Shown piece by piece: positions 1 to 7,962 of a stretch of DNA of 41,983 bases; the stretch's first letter is position 1, and each line of letters starts with the position of its first letter. The notes under the pieces are model-generated. The model was not told where the DNA came from. It did no database searches and saw only the letters and a list, made by a program, of their open reading frames with translations. The stretch covers positions 1 to 41,983 of the forward strand of contig JAGMDF010000001.1 of NCBI GenBank assembly GCA_023128825.1, written 5' to 3'. This stretch comes from Caldifarciminota bacterium. Lineage in GTDB: Bacteria > Hydrothermota > Tepidihabitantia > B3-TA06. The translations under genes and the position numbers were made by a program.

Positions 1-116
1 AAAACACCCCTCGAAGTCGCTAACCTATGTGTTGCACTTCAACGTTGAATGTAGGACAGTTATCTCTTACCTCCAAGGGGTGATTTTGCAGAAGCGATGC
101 TTTCCCCCACAGGTTC

Positions 117-824
117 CTAATCAATCAGCTTGAACGTTGCCGATATCTCGTATGCCAAAGCCACTCGCGGCAGTGAGCTCTTTCCTCCCATATCTTTTGC
201 CGAAAAGTCCCAGCTCGAGTACGGGTCCCACACCGATAGATATCCTGAATAGGGTTCCGTATGATCGGAGTCCAGAATCTCGCCTGCCTTCAAACCATGA
301 GCGGCTGCCGTCTGCTCGGCCTTGGTTTTTGCACGAGCCAATGCCATCTCCTGCAGCTGGGGCAGATAGACGCTCGGGTCTTTGACGAAGTAGTTGACCG
401 TGTAGGATGAGATCTTTGAGTCTTCGGATTCTGAGGAAGTCGCTGCAAGTACCACAAGTATATCGTCAACTTTGGAAAGATCGTCCACCGCGCAGTCCAG
501 CCGGAGACCGTACACGTGTTCCAGCCGCTGCGATTCCCAGTTAAGCTCGGTGTAGATGTCTGCCGGGCCGCTCTGGATAAGGGGTTGATCTACTCCTGCC
601 TTGCGTAACTCTTTCGTGATCTCTGCAGTCAGATCGTTTGACTTTGCGATGACTTTCGACATATCACTTTCACGGATCTCTATACTGAACTCCACGGTGG
701 CCGCATCAGGCAGGACCAGAATCGAAGACTTACCGGTTACGTAAGCGGTGCTATCTGCGAGACATATCTGTGCCGCGGACAGCGCTGAAGCAAAGAACAA
801 GAAGGCAAGGATTCTTCTCGCCAT
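117..824 (-). CDS. Exported SIMPL-domain (DUF541) protein
   Basis: The 235-residue product has a signal peptide (positively charged start, hydrophobic residues 5-20, likely cleavage after the alanine-rich ALSAAQICLA stretch) followed by one SIMPL/DUF541 domain. Family marks are the early 'LVLPDAATVEFSIEI' strand, an amphipathic helix beginning near residue 55, and the late helix 'ALARAKTKAEQTAAAHGLKAGEI'. SIMPL proteins are periplasmic or surface oligomers of poorly known role. A strong AAGGAGG ribosome site precedes the ATG. It is the last gene of a minus-strand run of three SIMPL genes, and its domain resembles both neighbours, so the cluster looks like serial duplication. The family call is firm; the function is unknown. 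Confidence 0.85.
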   Translation of the reverse strand: MARRILAFLFFASALSAAQICLADSTAYVTGKSSILVLPDAATVEFSIEIRESDMSKVIAKSNDLTAEITKELRKAGVDQPLIQSGPADIYTELNWESQRLEHVYGLRLDCAVDDLSKVDDILVVLAATSSESEDSKISSYTVNYFVKDPSVYLPQLQEMALARAKTKAEQTAAAHGLKAGEILDSDHTEPYSGYLSVWDPYSSWDFSAKDMGGKSSLPRVALAYEISATFKLID

Positions 825-849
825 CTTTAACCTCCTTTTGAGGATTTTA

Positions 850-873
850 GCGGCGTTACTTTAAGAACGCCGC
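850..873 (-). other. Intercistronic hairpin between SIMPL genes
   Basis: GCGGCGTT at 850-857 pairs with AACGCCGC at 866-873, a perfect 8-bp stem with an 8-nt loop. It lies between the stop of the upstream SIMPL gene (885) and the ribosome site of the next one. There is no clear T tract on the minus strand, so it may be an mRNA-processing or stability element rather than a terminator. Confidence 0.45.
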
Positions 874-884
874 AGCGCTTATAC

Positions 885-1580
885 CTATTCAACCAGTTCG
901 TAAGTGGCCGTTACTTTGCACTCCATGAGCAATCTAGGCAATGGACTGCCAGCGCTCTTGTCTTCCGACTCGAAATTCATCACCCCGAGGCTCTGGAAAG
1001 CCCTTGAGCCTATCGAGAGTTCCTCCTCATCAAAGCCCACAAGATTGCCCAGACGCTTACCCTGAATCGCAGCCAACTCAACGGCTTTTGCCCTGGCATC
1101 CTCCAGCGCCTTCTTTCGCAGGTCGTTCACATAGGGGGAGGGGTCCTTTATCGTATACTGTATGGTTGAGGGAGAAGCGACCATGCTTGCATCCGAGTCT
1201 CTTAAGACATGTGTAGGCAACACGCCGAGCAAATCGTCAATAATCGAAAGGTCATCAACAATCATAATCACGTTAAGACGCAACCTGTATTCAACTTCCT
1301 CTGAGTACAACTCGGGGGTCAAACTTGCATATCCGTCTTTTCTTAATGGTTCCTTGAGGCCGGCTTTCGCCAGCTTCCGTGAGAGCTTGGCTAAGGATTC
1401 ATCGCTTTTCTTATGCAGATCGGAGATGTCCTTTGACCATACATTAACATTCAGATTCACTGTCGCGGCGTCAGGCAAAACAAGGAAGCAAGCGTAGCCC
1501 TGTGCAGAGACGGTGTTGGCTTCGCCGGCTAAAAGCGGGAGAGCTGCGGCGAGCAGCATGATAGTGAATGTTTTTTTCAC
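885..1580 (-). CDS. Exported SIMPL-domain (DUF541) protein
   Basis: This 231-residue paralogue of the gene at 117-824 starts with GTG, set by a well-placed GGAGG. A signal peptide (MKKTFTIMLLAAALPLLAGEA) is followed by a single SIMPL domain with the same landmarks: 'CFLVLPDAATVNLNVNV', 'DDLSIIDDLLGVLP' and the late helix 'ALEDARAKAVELAAIQGKRLG'. It is the middle gene of the cluster. Its 106-nt gap to the double-domain gene and 60-nt gap to the next gene are consistent with one transcript. A periplasmic or outer-envelope location is inferred; no catalytic residues are expected in this family. Confidence 0.85.
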   Translation of the reverse strand: MKKTFTIMLLAAALPLLAGEANTVSAQGYACFLVLPDAATVNLNVNVWSKDISDLHKKSDESLAKLSRKLAKAGLKEPLRKDGYASLTPELYSEEVEYRLRLNVIMIVDDLSIIDDLLGVLPTHVLRDSDASMVASPSTIQYTIKDPSPYVNDLRKKALEDARAKAVELAAIQGKRLGNLVGFDEEELSIGSRAFQSLGVMNFESEDKSAGSPLPRLLMECKVTATYELVE

Positions 1581-1686
1581 GTTGCCTCCTTTGTGATTTC
1601 TTTATCTCTTGTCAAAAAACCCTAACCATCCAAGCCTACTCCCATCCCTTCTATTCCTGGGTCGATAACAAACCAAGGGCTAATAC

Positions 1687-3072
1687 TCACTCCTCATCAC
1701 GGGTTAGTTTATAGGTTGCCTGAAGTTCGTAACTTAGCCACATGCGCGGCAGTTTATTGTTCCCCTCGGCAACATCCCACTCCCGGCAGTGCCTCCATGA
1801 ATCGCCGGGCGTGATTCTAGCCTCATGCCATCCCTTGATCTCGCCCGCCTTACCGCCGTAAAAACCGGCCGCCTCTTCTGCCCGGGTACGCGCATCCTTA
1901 AAGGCCATCTCTCGCAGTTTGGGCAGATAACTCTCCAGGTCCGTTACCTTGTACTCCACCCAGCCGATGAAAGCCTGCTTCCCCTCTTCAGGTTCCGACA
2001 TCGATTCCACAACCCTTATGGCGCGGTCGACCCGGGACGGATCGTTTAAGGTAAGGTAGAGGTAATGGTCGATTCGGAAGGTCGTTTCTGCACCATATGT
2101 TTCAGGGGTTATGTAATAAGTGTCATCAAGGGTGGCGAGGCTCAGGATGCCGTTCTTTTCAAGTGCTTCTCTGATCTCGGCGTAGAACCGGTTTGTCTTG
2201 GCAAAGACCTCAACGCTGTCTGTAATCGCGTCACGGACAATGAGATCAAAATGAAGGGAGACGGCATCCGGTACCACCAGAAGGGAGCTTTGTCCCTGCG
2301 CAGTGATGCTTGTTCGGTTAAAGGTCGTGGTGGGAACGAAATCCTCATCTTCAAAACCGGCATTAAAATCCTTTATTGAATCCGGTTGACCATAAGCCAC
2401 TTGAAGGCCATAGCCCAGCCACAGGGGGGAGAGCGGTTTGAGATCGTCTATACCTGGCCCGCCGGTGTGATACTTGGTGTGTCGACTCCACACCCAGGAT
2501 GGATGCCGTTCCCTGGCGGCGAGCAGTTGCCCCACCTGCCGGCCTTCAGGCAAGACTGCTCCTTCTGCGTCCCTTCGCGCCTGAGCAAACGCCTGCTCCC
2601 GCAGTTCGGTGATATAGGGAGCCACGTCCGTCACCAAGAAGCGTATGTCGTTGCATGAGATGTGAAGAGAGCGATCTTTTGATGAAAGTTTTTGCAGTAC
2701 GTCCACCGCTTTATCCACACGATGCGGTTCTGCCAGAAGAAAGAACCCGGGCGGATCGATTCTGTAACGCCTTTGTGAATCTTGATCATACGAAGTGATA
2801 CTAATGGATCGGCCACACATGGCGCAAGGGTCGTCAAAACCTGCCTTTCGCATGGCCTTTTCGATCTCCTTGACGCGTTTGTTGGCGTTGGCAAGCAGTG
2901 CGGTGCCGGAGCTGTCAATCATCTCAATGTTAAACCGCAGCAGCACCGCATCCGGCATTGCCGGCATTGCCGAGGAGGCCTCTACCAGAACAAGGTTATC
3001 CTCGAATGATACCTGTGTACTTCCAACAAGAAGTGCTGCTGAAAGAACCAGGATCGCTGATGCCTTTTTCAT
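1687..3072 (-). CDS. Exported protein with two tandem SIMPL domains
   Basis: The 461-residue product has a signal peptide (MKKASAILVLSAALLVGSTQ), a first SIMPL domain at about residues 25-230 and a second at about 250-455. Each repeats the 'PDAVxLxFxxxxxD' opening and the late Ala/Arg/Glu helix ('QAFAQARRDAEGAVL' and 'MAFKDARTRAEEAAGFYGGKAGEI'). Most SIMPL proteins have one domain, so this is an internal duplication or fusion. The first domain carries a Cys pair (DPCAMCG) near residue 80 that the others lack. A GGAGG site precedes the ATG, 24 nt after the DUF3795 stop, so it is probably in the same operon. Confidence 0.85.
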   Translation of the reverse strand: MKKASAILVLSAALLVGSTQVSFEDNLVLVEASSAMPAMPDAVLLRFNIEMIDSSGTALLANANKRVKEIEKAMRKAGFDDPCAMCGRSISITSYDQDSQRRYRIDPPGFFLLAEPHRVDKAVDVLQKLSSKDRSLHISCNDIRFLVTDVAPYITELREQAFAQARRDAEGAVLPEGRQVGQLLAARERHPSWVWSRHTKYHTGGPGIDDLKPLSPLWLGYGLQVAYGQPDSIKDFNAGFEDEDFVPTTTFNRTSITAQGQSSLLVVPDAVSLHFDLIVRDAITDSVEVFAKTNRFYAEIREALEKNGILSLATLDDTYYITPETYGAETTFRIDHYLYLTLNDPSRVDRAIRVVESMSEPEEGKQAFIGWVEYKVTDLESYLPKLREMAFKDARTRAEEAAGFYGGKAGEIKGWHEARITPGDSWRHCREWDVAEGNNKLPRMWLSYELQATYKLTRDEE

Positions 3073-3096
3073 CTTCCCTCCTTTATGATGTTTTGC

Positions 3097-3540
3097 CTAT
3101 TTTGCGGAGCGCTCTATGTGCTCCTTCCACTGTCTGTCCACCCAGACCTCCCAGCCTTCTCTTTTGATGGCGGCAAAGTTCTCCAATGTCTTGAACTTAC
3201 GCACGCCAGGGTTTTCGGAAAGCATCTTGCAGGGGAAGGCGGGGCACTCCGAGCAGTGGGTAAGCCCCTTCGAGTGGCAGCAGGCGCGGATTAAGCAGCG
3301 GTCATTTAAACCGCCCTCCTGCTGGCAGCCTGAACAGATCGAGGTGGAAGCCAGGCTCTGCATGGCCTTTGCAATCTTCTCACCATCCTCGCCCAAAAGC
3401 TTTGGGAAGCAATCGAACTCGGCAAGCATTCGCCGCGCGCCCTCGCTCCGGGCCCGGATTCTTCCTGAAAACCAGTCGCAGGTATGGCAGTAGGAGCCGT
3501 AGCACGATAAAAACACCTGTTTTTCAGTTTCGTAGTTCAT
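3097..3540 (-). CDS. Cys-rich DUF3795-family protein
   Basis: This small soluble protein (147 residues) has the cysteine pattern of DUF3795: CYGSYCHTC near the N-terminus, then a dense later cluster 'CSGCQQ', 'CLIRACC', 'HCSECPAFPC'. The family is presumed to bind zinc or another metal; no reaction is established. An ATG 21 nt upstream (3561) is in frame, but it overlaps the GAGGAGG ribosome site, so MNYETEK at 3540 is the likely start. It is the first gene of the SIMPL operon and has its own promoter. Confidence 0.8.
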   Translation of the reverse strand: MNYETEKQVFLSCYGSYCHTCDWFSGRIRARSEGARRMLAEFDCFPKLLGEDGEKIAKAMQSLASTSICSGCQQEGGLNDRCLIRACCHSKGLTHCSECPAFPCKMLSENPGVRKFKTLENFAAIKREGWEVWVDRQWKEHIERSAK

Positions 3541-3562
3541 GCATCCTCCTCTTGAACACAAA

Positions 3563-3590
3563 AGTCTACATCCTTCCTCGCGGTTGTCAA
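3563..3590 (-). promoter_or_regulatory. Promoter for the DUF3795-SIMPL operon
   Basis: On the minus strand TTGACA (3590-3585), a 16-nt spacer and TAGACT (3568-3563) precede a 22-nt leader with a GAGGAGG site. Confidence 0.65.
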
Positions 3591-3701
3591 GTGGGGGAAG
3601 CAGTTGAGGATTCCCGAGTCCGGTTCTCGATTGCTTATTTACGTTTTTTTCAAAACTGGCCGACTTAAAGGTCGCCCCCTACTCTTCTTGGCAACAGTAA
3701 A

Positions 3702-3773
3702 GCGAACCTAAAGGTTCGCGCTACATGCTAAGTCGAAATAAAGATGGAGAGTGCCTCTTTCGAGCCACTCTCC
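3702..3773. repeat. Two intergenic hairpins in a 430-nt gene-free stretch
   Basis: The gap 3541-3970 has no convincing gene. GCGAACCT (3702-3709) pairs with AGGTTCGC (3712-3719). GGAGAGTG (3746-3753) pairs with CACTCTCC (3766-3773). Neither is followed by a long T tract. They resemble short dispersed palindromes rather than terminators. Confidence 0.5.
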
Positions 3774-3970
3774 ACGCTAGTTCTACACGAACTATCCACC
3801 TCCGGGAATCCGGATTAACTTAAGTATAGCCGAAAAATTATTCTTATCAAGCCCTGTGGGGTAATCATCTCATTTTATTCTTGCCGTTAGGCGGCGATCT
3901 CGGCGTCAGGCAAGTCGGCGTTGGCATTTTATAATCCTTGACTCGGAAGCCAGCTCGTTTAGAATCCGGG

Positions 3971-4408
3971 ATGCATAAAGAACTTTCGCACGAGGAGGCG
4001 CTTTTCTTCCTTAATCGCTTCCACGGACACATCGGCCCTTACGTCGTGCTTGGCTACCGCGCCGGGCTTATCGCCAATAGGATACTGGGGGATGATCCTT
4101 TTGCCAAGCGTGCGCATACTATGACAGGGTCAAAAACCCCGATTTCCTGCTTTACCGACGGTATTCAGCTCGGTTCGTGCTGTACCCTTGGCAAGGGCAA
4201 CATCACCGTATCCGACGAGGGCGAGCCGCGTGTCCGTTTCGAGCTCGCTGACGGCTCCAAAGGTATCGAGGTCTGCCTGACCGATGAAGCCAAGGCGCGA
4301 ATAGCTGCTGCTAACGGCTGGGACGATGCCGACCGGCTGGGCCGCCGGATGCTTACCGACCCTGAGGAAGAACTCTTCATGCTCACCCACCATACGCCCA
4401 GCGGGTAA
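3971..4408 (+). CDS. FmdE-like protein (formylmethanofuran dehydrogenase subunit E domain)
   Basis: The product (145 residues from ATG 3971) opens with the FmdE signature 'FLNRFHGHIGPYVVLGYRAG', followed by 'GIQLGSCCTLGKGNITV', where His and Cys residues typically bind metal. It is short and lacks the C-terminal zinc ribbon of full FmdE proteins. Outside methanogens such stand-alone domains are common and their role is uncertain. A longer reading from TTG 3938 is possible, but a TATAAT at 3930-3935 suggests transcription starts near 3942, which favours the ATG. It stands alone between two minus-strand operons. Confidence 0.8.
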   Translation: MHKELSHEEALFFLNRFHGHIGPYVVLGYRAGLIANRILGDDPFAKRAHTMTGSKTPISCFTDGIQLGSCCTLGKGNITVSDEGEPRVRFELADGSKGIEVCLTDEAKARIAAANGWDDADRLGRRMLTDPEEELFMLTHHTPSG

Positions 4409-4562
4409 CCCTTCCTCTCCTCCCGGCATGGGGGCTGGCACTGTCTTGGGGGTAGGATAGCGTCGGTACGGGATGCACGGGGGGACTTCTAAATCCTTGG
4501 ATTGCATCTTATCATCGTAATACCGTTCCAGATTCCCCTTACGCTGCGTTCAATGGATCTAT

Positions 4563-5390
4563 CTACTCAAGTTTGGACAGCTCAACAGTCCGGCCCGCTC
4601 CAATCTGGATAAAGTGCTCACCGTATTCTTGTGCAAAAAGCTCAATTGCCCGATCACCTGTACAGTGGCAGGGTCCGGCGTATCGCACACCCAGTTTACT
4701 GAACTCCGAGATAATCCTTTTGATTTGCGCATCACTGTGTCCCAGGAGATGGAACCCGCCCATGACCAGAAGCACCTCCTGGTTCGTAAGCTCCTTTGCC
4801 TTTTTTACTATATCTACCACGCCGGGATGGGCACAGCCGGTGATCACTATCAAACCTCTATCTGTGGGTATTACAAGGGACTGTTCCTTTATCATGGTTC
4901 CCATCTCGCCGGTGGAGAGGGCGTGCTCAGAGATCTTAGCCGGTCCAGCTACTTCAACGACCTCTGCACCGTGTCCTTTTGCCTCGTTCTTGATACTCGG
5001 AGGGAAAGACCTCAGAACGTAAACAGTAACGTTGGGGTTTGCGGAAAGAAAGCTTGCCAGACCACCCACATGGTCTCCGTGCTCGTGGGAAAGCACAACC
5101 GTCTCAATCTGCTTGGGGTCAATCCCCAGCGTTTTGATGTTCGAGAGGAGGATCTTGCCGTCGCCGCCTGTATCGAAAAGGATTTTCTTATCCAATCCCT
5201 CGATCAAACAGGAAAACCCCCATGCCGGCTCCAACCCTTCCTCATACACCCGGTTGTCGTAGACAACGGTTATCTTGAGGCCCTCGATACCTGTCGTCTC
5301 GATCTCCTCATCCATGGCTTGCTCCTTTTTGTTTGCACGGCAATTGGCGATCAAAGCCGTTGCCAGGATCGCTAAGATTAATTTTTTCAT
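4563..5390 (-). CDS. Metallo-beta-lactamase-fold hydrolase, exported or lipoprotein
   Basis: This 275-residue protein belongs to the MBL-fold group that includes the archaeal dihydropterin / ribofuranosylaminobenzene phosphate synthase-like proteins. The metal motif 'SHEHGDHVGG' is intact, with 'LFDTGGDGKIL' before it and 'TGCAHPG' and 'GPCHCTGD' after it. The N-terminus is unusual for the family: a signal-like segment ending LIANC, a near-lipobox with Asn at -1, suggests envelope export. The start at 5390 is set by a GGAGGAGG site; an ATG 30 nt upstream has none. It is the third gene of a likely operon with the MGMT-like gene and a small peptide. The substrate is unknown. Confidence 0.85.
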   Translation of the reverse strand: MKKLILAILATALIANCRANKKEQAMDEEIETTGIEGLKITVVYDNRVYEEGLEPAWGFSCLIEGLDKKILFDTGGDGKILLSNIKTLGIDPKQIETVVLSHEHGDHVGGLASFLSANPNVTVYVLRSFPPSIKNEAKGHGAEVVEVAGPAKISEHALSTGEMGTMIKEQSLVIPTDRGLIVITGCAHPGVVDIVKKAKELTNQEVLLVMGGFHLLGHSDAQIKRIISEFSKLGVRYAGPCHCTGDRAIELFAQEYGEHFIQIGAGRTVELSKLE

Positions 5391-5429
5391 CTTTTCCTCC
5401 TCCTTGCTACGGAAGCCCAAAAGGATCCT

Positions 5430-5906
5430 CTAAAGCTTGGCCAGACGCTTGGAGAAGTCTCGAACCTTCCAGGTCTTGCGAATCTTTTCGATCTCGTGCC
5501 CATCGGCCTCAAGCTTCTCAGCGTGGGCCTCGATCCCGCCCGGGAACTTGGGGTTTAAGGCACCCTTGGTCTTGAGCACTCTCCAGTAGGGGGCGATTTG
5601 CTTGTGGCCAGCTGCCCGATCCTCTTCGGCGGCTTTGGCAACGATTCCTAAAAAGATGCCGGTGGTCATCGGACAGGCTGAGTCCGTGCCGAACTCCTCG
5701 CACAGCCTATCCATGATTGCAGATACCGTCGTCAGTTTGCCTTTCGGTATCTTGCGTACGATCCCGTCGATAATCATGGGGGTGGCTATAATCATCTTAC
5801 CTTTGCCGAACCGGGCCTGCATCTTCTCCGATACATCTACTACCTTAGGTTCTTGCGGTTTCTCTAACTTATCACGCCACGGGGTAAGGGATTTGGGTTT
5901 TGCCAT
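5430..5906 (-). CDS. MGMT-family (alkyltransferase-like) protein
   Basis: The 158-residue product matches the small MGMT-domain family found in many anaerobes. An N-terminal 'W R x K L' region and 'PPKVVDVSEKM'-like segment lead into the DNA-binding helix-turn-helix part 'IPKGKLTTVSAIMDRL'. The active-site region reads 'DSACPMTTGIF', so the Pro-Cys-His-Arg motif of true O6-alkylguanine methyltransferases is absent. It may bind alkylated DNA rather than repair it directly, as alkyltransferase-like proteins do; that is inference. An AAGGAAA site precedes the ATG. It lies 36 nt downstream of the small-peptide gene and 39 nt upstream of the MBL gene. Confidence 0.75.
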   Translation of the reverse strand: MAKPKSLTPWRDKLEKPQEPKVVDVSEKMQARFGKGKMIIATPMIIDGIVRKIPKGKLTTVSAIMDRLCEEFGTDSACPMTTGIFLGIVAKAAEEDRAAGHKQIAPYWRVLKTKGALNPKFPGGIEAHAEKLEADGHEIEKIRKTWKVRDFSKRLAKL

Positions 5907-5942
5907 GATATTTCCTTTACGTTCAACTTACCCAACTTATAG

Positions 5943-6068
5943 TTACTTTACCTTGCTCGTATCTGCAACCTCCTCGGAATCGGATTCCTCGCTGACATCC
6001 TCCCCGGCTAAGGGCATTGCCAGTATCATTAACCCTAACCCGACAAGAGCTAGAAAGATCCTTTTCAC
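5943..6068 (-). CDS. 41-residue secreted acidic peptide
   Basis: A GTG start with a GGAGG four bases upstream opens a 41-codon frame ending in TAA. The product has a textbook signal peptide (MKRIFLALVGLGLMILAMPLAG) and an acidic 19-residue mature part rich in Glu, Asp and Ser. It has its own promoter and is first in a run with the MGMT-like and MBL genes. No family is recognised. It could be a genuine small secreted peptide or a leader whose translation leads into the operon. Confidence 0.6.
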   Translation of the reverse strand: MKRIFLALVGLGLMILAMPLAGEDVSEESDSEEVADTSKVK

Positions 6069-6092
6069 CACGCCTCCTGAATTCGTCAGGTT

Positions 6093-6120
6093 ATGCTAGG
6101 CGGTTTGCGGAGGTTGTCAA
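6093..6120 (-). promoter_or_regulatory. Promoter for small peptide / MGMT / MBL operon
   Basis: Minus-strand TTGACA (6120-6115), 16-nt spacer, TAGCAT (6098-6093), then a 24-nt leader with GGAGG before the GTG at 6068. Confidence 0.65.
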
Positions 6121-6178
6121 GTGGAGGATGGGAACTGTTTGCGCTTGACACATAGGCCGTCAGAGGCATGTTAAGATT

Positions 6179-6469
6179 ATGGAAAGATACCGCTTATACG
6201 TGGACGAATCGGGAGATTACGTCTTCCGTGATCCGGAATCATTGGCCGAACCATCATACAGATTCTTGTCATTCATCGGGTGTATGATGAAAAGGGGGAA
6301 CGATTACGAGGAGTTCAGTCATCGTTCGGATGCGTTGAAGCGGAAACATTTCAAAGGAGACTTGGATGACCCACATGAAACAATCATACACATGGGAAAA
6401 GCAGACCGACCTTCCACTCGACCTCACAATCAATCTCCTTGGGAATGGGGAGCTATCTTCCGGAAGTGA
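6179..6469 (+). pseudogene. DUF3800 protein, N-terminal fragment
   Basis: The first ~80 residues carry the DUF3800 opening (YRLYVDESGDYVF, then 'YRFLSFIGCMMK' and 'LKRKHFKGD'). DUF3800 proteins normally run beyond 200 residues and have a second acidic half related to RNase H-like folds. This one stops after 96 codons, and its last part overlaps the 3' end of the MFS gene on the other strand. The homology seems to end near 6410, so a deletion or rearrangement joined it to the exporter gene. A TTGACA at 6145-6150 and a weak TGTTAA -10 place the ATG 4 nt after the -10, so the transcript would be leaderless. Confidence 0.65.
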
Positions 6470-7695
6470 CCAAGCTGTGTAGAGAACACCACTGCGGCCA
6501 GGATGACCCCGCATCCTCCGATCAAGAGGGTCAGGGGCGCGCCTATATTTTCAGCCAACCCTGTAGCCATCAGCAGCTGGCCGAAGGGCAGGAGGCCGAG
6601 TAAGGACATGGTGTAAAGGCTCATCACCCGGCCCCGCTTGTCGTCATCCACGATGTTCTGAAGAACGGTGTTGCACGAGGCAAACTGCACCATCTGTCCG
6701 AACCCGGCAAACGCCATCATCGCAAGAGAAAGGTACATGTTCCTGGAGAAGGAAAAGATTACAATACTCGTTCCGAAGATGCCGGTGGCTACGGGGATCA
6801 CCTTCCAGAGTCCAACAAAGCTTTTGCGCGTGCCCAAAAACAGGGCCCCGGCAACTGCCCCTATCCCTACCGCACCCATAAGGAACCCGTAAGTGCTCGA
6901 TGAGCCGCCAAGTACGTCCTTAGCCATCACCGGCATCAGGGTCAGGTAGGGCAGCCCGACAATGGCGATAAACGAAATCAAGAGGAGGATCGAGCGTATA
7001 GGCCCCCAGCTGTAAGCGTAGCCGATGCCCTCCTTGAGATCGCGCAGAACGGGCGCAGGCTTCTTGTTGTTCACCCGCGGCTCAAGCTGCATGGCCAGAA
7101 GGCAGCCTATTATGGCAAGGTAGGTTACAGCGTTTACAAGGAAGCAGAAGCCTTCACCTGTCAGGGCGAGAAGTATGCCTGCGATGGATGGCCCTACCAG
7201 ACGAGCGATGTTGAACATGGCGGCGTTCAAAGCGATAGCCGAGCCCAGGTTTTCCTTGCGCTCCACCATCTCTACGACGAACACGTTGCGCGCAGGGCTG
7301 TCCACCGATCGAACGAGGCCGAAGAAAAGGGCCAAAACGAAAATATGCCATATCTGGATGGTGTTCGTGAGGGTGAGTGCCGCCAGCGCCACGGCCTGAA
7401 GTGTAGCCAGTATTTGAGTGACGAGTATCACGCGGCGGCGGCTTATACGGTCAATCATCACACCGGCGAATGGACTGACCACGAAGTTGGAGATCTGGGA
7501 GACGAACGCCACCATGCCAAGAATCGCCACCGAGCCGGTGAGCCGGTAGACCAGCCAGTTTACGGCCACCCGCTGCATCCACGTGCCGAGAAGCGAAATC
7601 CCGTGTCCTGCGAAGTAAAGCCTGTAGTTGCGATAGCTAAAGGCACGAAACAGAAGCTTCAGACCGTTCCTGCGCTTTTCGATGAAGTCCTTCAC
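6430..7695 (-). CDS. MFS transporter, EntS-like exporter group
   Basis: The 421-residue protein has about twelve hydrophobic segments and the MFS loop motif after helix 2 ('GVMIDRISRRRVILVTQ'). 'LVRSVDSPARNVFVVEMVERKE' and 'GPSIAGILLALTGEGFCFLVNAVTYLA' are typical of the enterobactin-exporter-like (MFS_3) group, proton-driven exporters of siderophores or drugs. The substrate cannot be read from sequence. The start is GTG 7695 with no good Shine-Dalgarno. Instead its GTGA overlaps the stop of a 19-codon upstream ORF, which suggests translational coupling. The 3' end overlaps the DUF3800 fragment on the opposite strand. Confidence 0.85.
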   Translation of the reverse strand: MKDFIEKRRNGLKLLFRAFSYRNYRLYFAGHGISLLGTWMQRVAVNWLVYRLTGSVAILGMVAFVSQISNFVVSPFAGVMIDRISRRRVILVTQILATLQAVALAALTLTNTIQIWHIFVLALFFGLVRSVDSPARNVFVVEMVERKENLGSAIALNAAMFNIARLVGPSIAGILLALTGEGFCFLVNAVTYLAIIGCLLAMQLEPRVNNKKPAPVLRDLKEGIGYAYSWGPIRSILLLISFIAIVGLPYLTLMPVMAKDVLGGSSSTYGFLMGAVGIGAVAGALFLGTRKSFVGLWKVIPVATGIFGTSIVIFSFSRNMYLSLAMMAFAGFGQMVQFASCNTVLQNIVDDDKRGRVMSLYTMSLLGLLPFGQLLMATGLAENIGAPLTLLIGGCGVILAAVVFSTQLGHFRKIAPHSQGD

Positions 7696-7751
7696 CCGGC
7701 TAGATTGGCCTTTCTCTGGAAGGGTTCATCTTGGGACGACTGGACAGACAT
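7692..7751 (-). CDS. Leaderless upstream ORF coupled to the MFS gene
   Basis: A 19-codon frame (MSVQSSQDEPFQRKANLAG) begins at an ATG 8 nt past the -10 box, so it should sit at or next to the transcript 5' end. Its TGA overlaps the GTG of the MFS gene as GTGA. It is the most likely route by which ribosomes reach that start, since the MFS gene has no clear ribosome site of its own. Confidence 0.5.
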   Translation of the reverse strand: MSVQSSQDEPFQRKANLAG

Positions 7752-7759
7752 TAAACATT

Positions 7760-7787
7760 AGTGTATGCGAGGGGGAGGGATTGTCAA
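7760..7787 (-). promoter_or_regulatory. Promoter for upstream ORF-MFS
   Basis: Minus-strand TTGACA (7787-7782), 16-nt spacer, TACACT (7765-7760). Confidence 0.65.
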
Positions 7788-7792
7788 TAAAT

Positions 7793-7829
7793 AATGCTCC
7801 CTTTCACCCAGAGGGTGAAAGGATCGCAG
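7793..7829 (+). repeat. Family A hairpin repeat, copy 1
   Basis: AATGCTCC (7793-7800) leads into a perfect hairpin (CCTTTCACCC / GGGTGAAAGG, loop AGA) that ends in GATCGCAG (7822-7829). The flanks match the other copies while the stem sequence differs by paired changes. Confidence 0.7.
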
Positions 7830-7834
7830 AACAA

Positions 7835-7873
7835 GATCCTCCTTTTTCGGCCTTTGGCCGAAAAAGATCGGAG
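7835..7873 (+). repeat. Family A hairpin repeat, copy 2
   Basis: This tandem neighbour of copy 1 has an 11-bp stem (CTTTTTCGGCC / GGCCGAAAAAG, loop TTT) with GATCCTCC before it and GATCGGAG at the end. Confidence 0.65.
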
Positions 7874-7962
7874 AAATAAAAGCGAGGCTGGCTTTTCGCC
7901 GGTCCGTTAATTATTGTCGGAGTGGAATTATGCTAAGCGAACCCGAGTGTCTCAGCCACGTG

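Noticed and set aside
3541-3561. ATG 3561 as the DUF3795 start
   Set aside because: It overlaps the ribosome site that serves ATG 3540.
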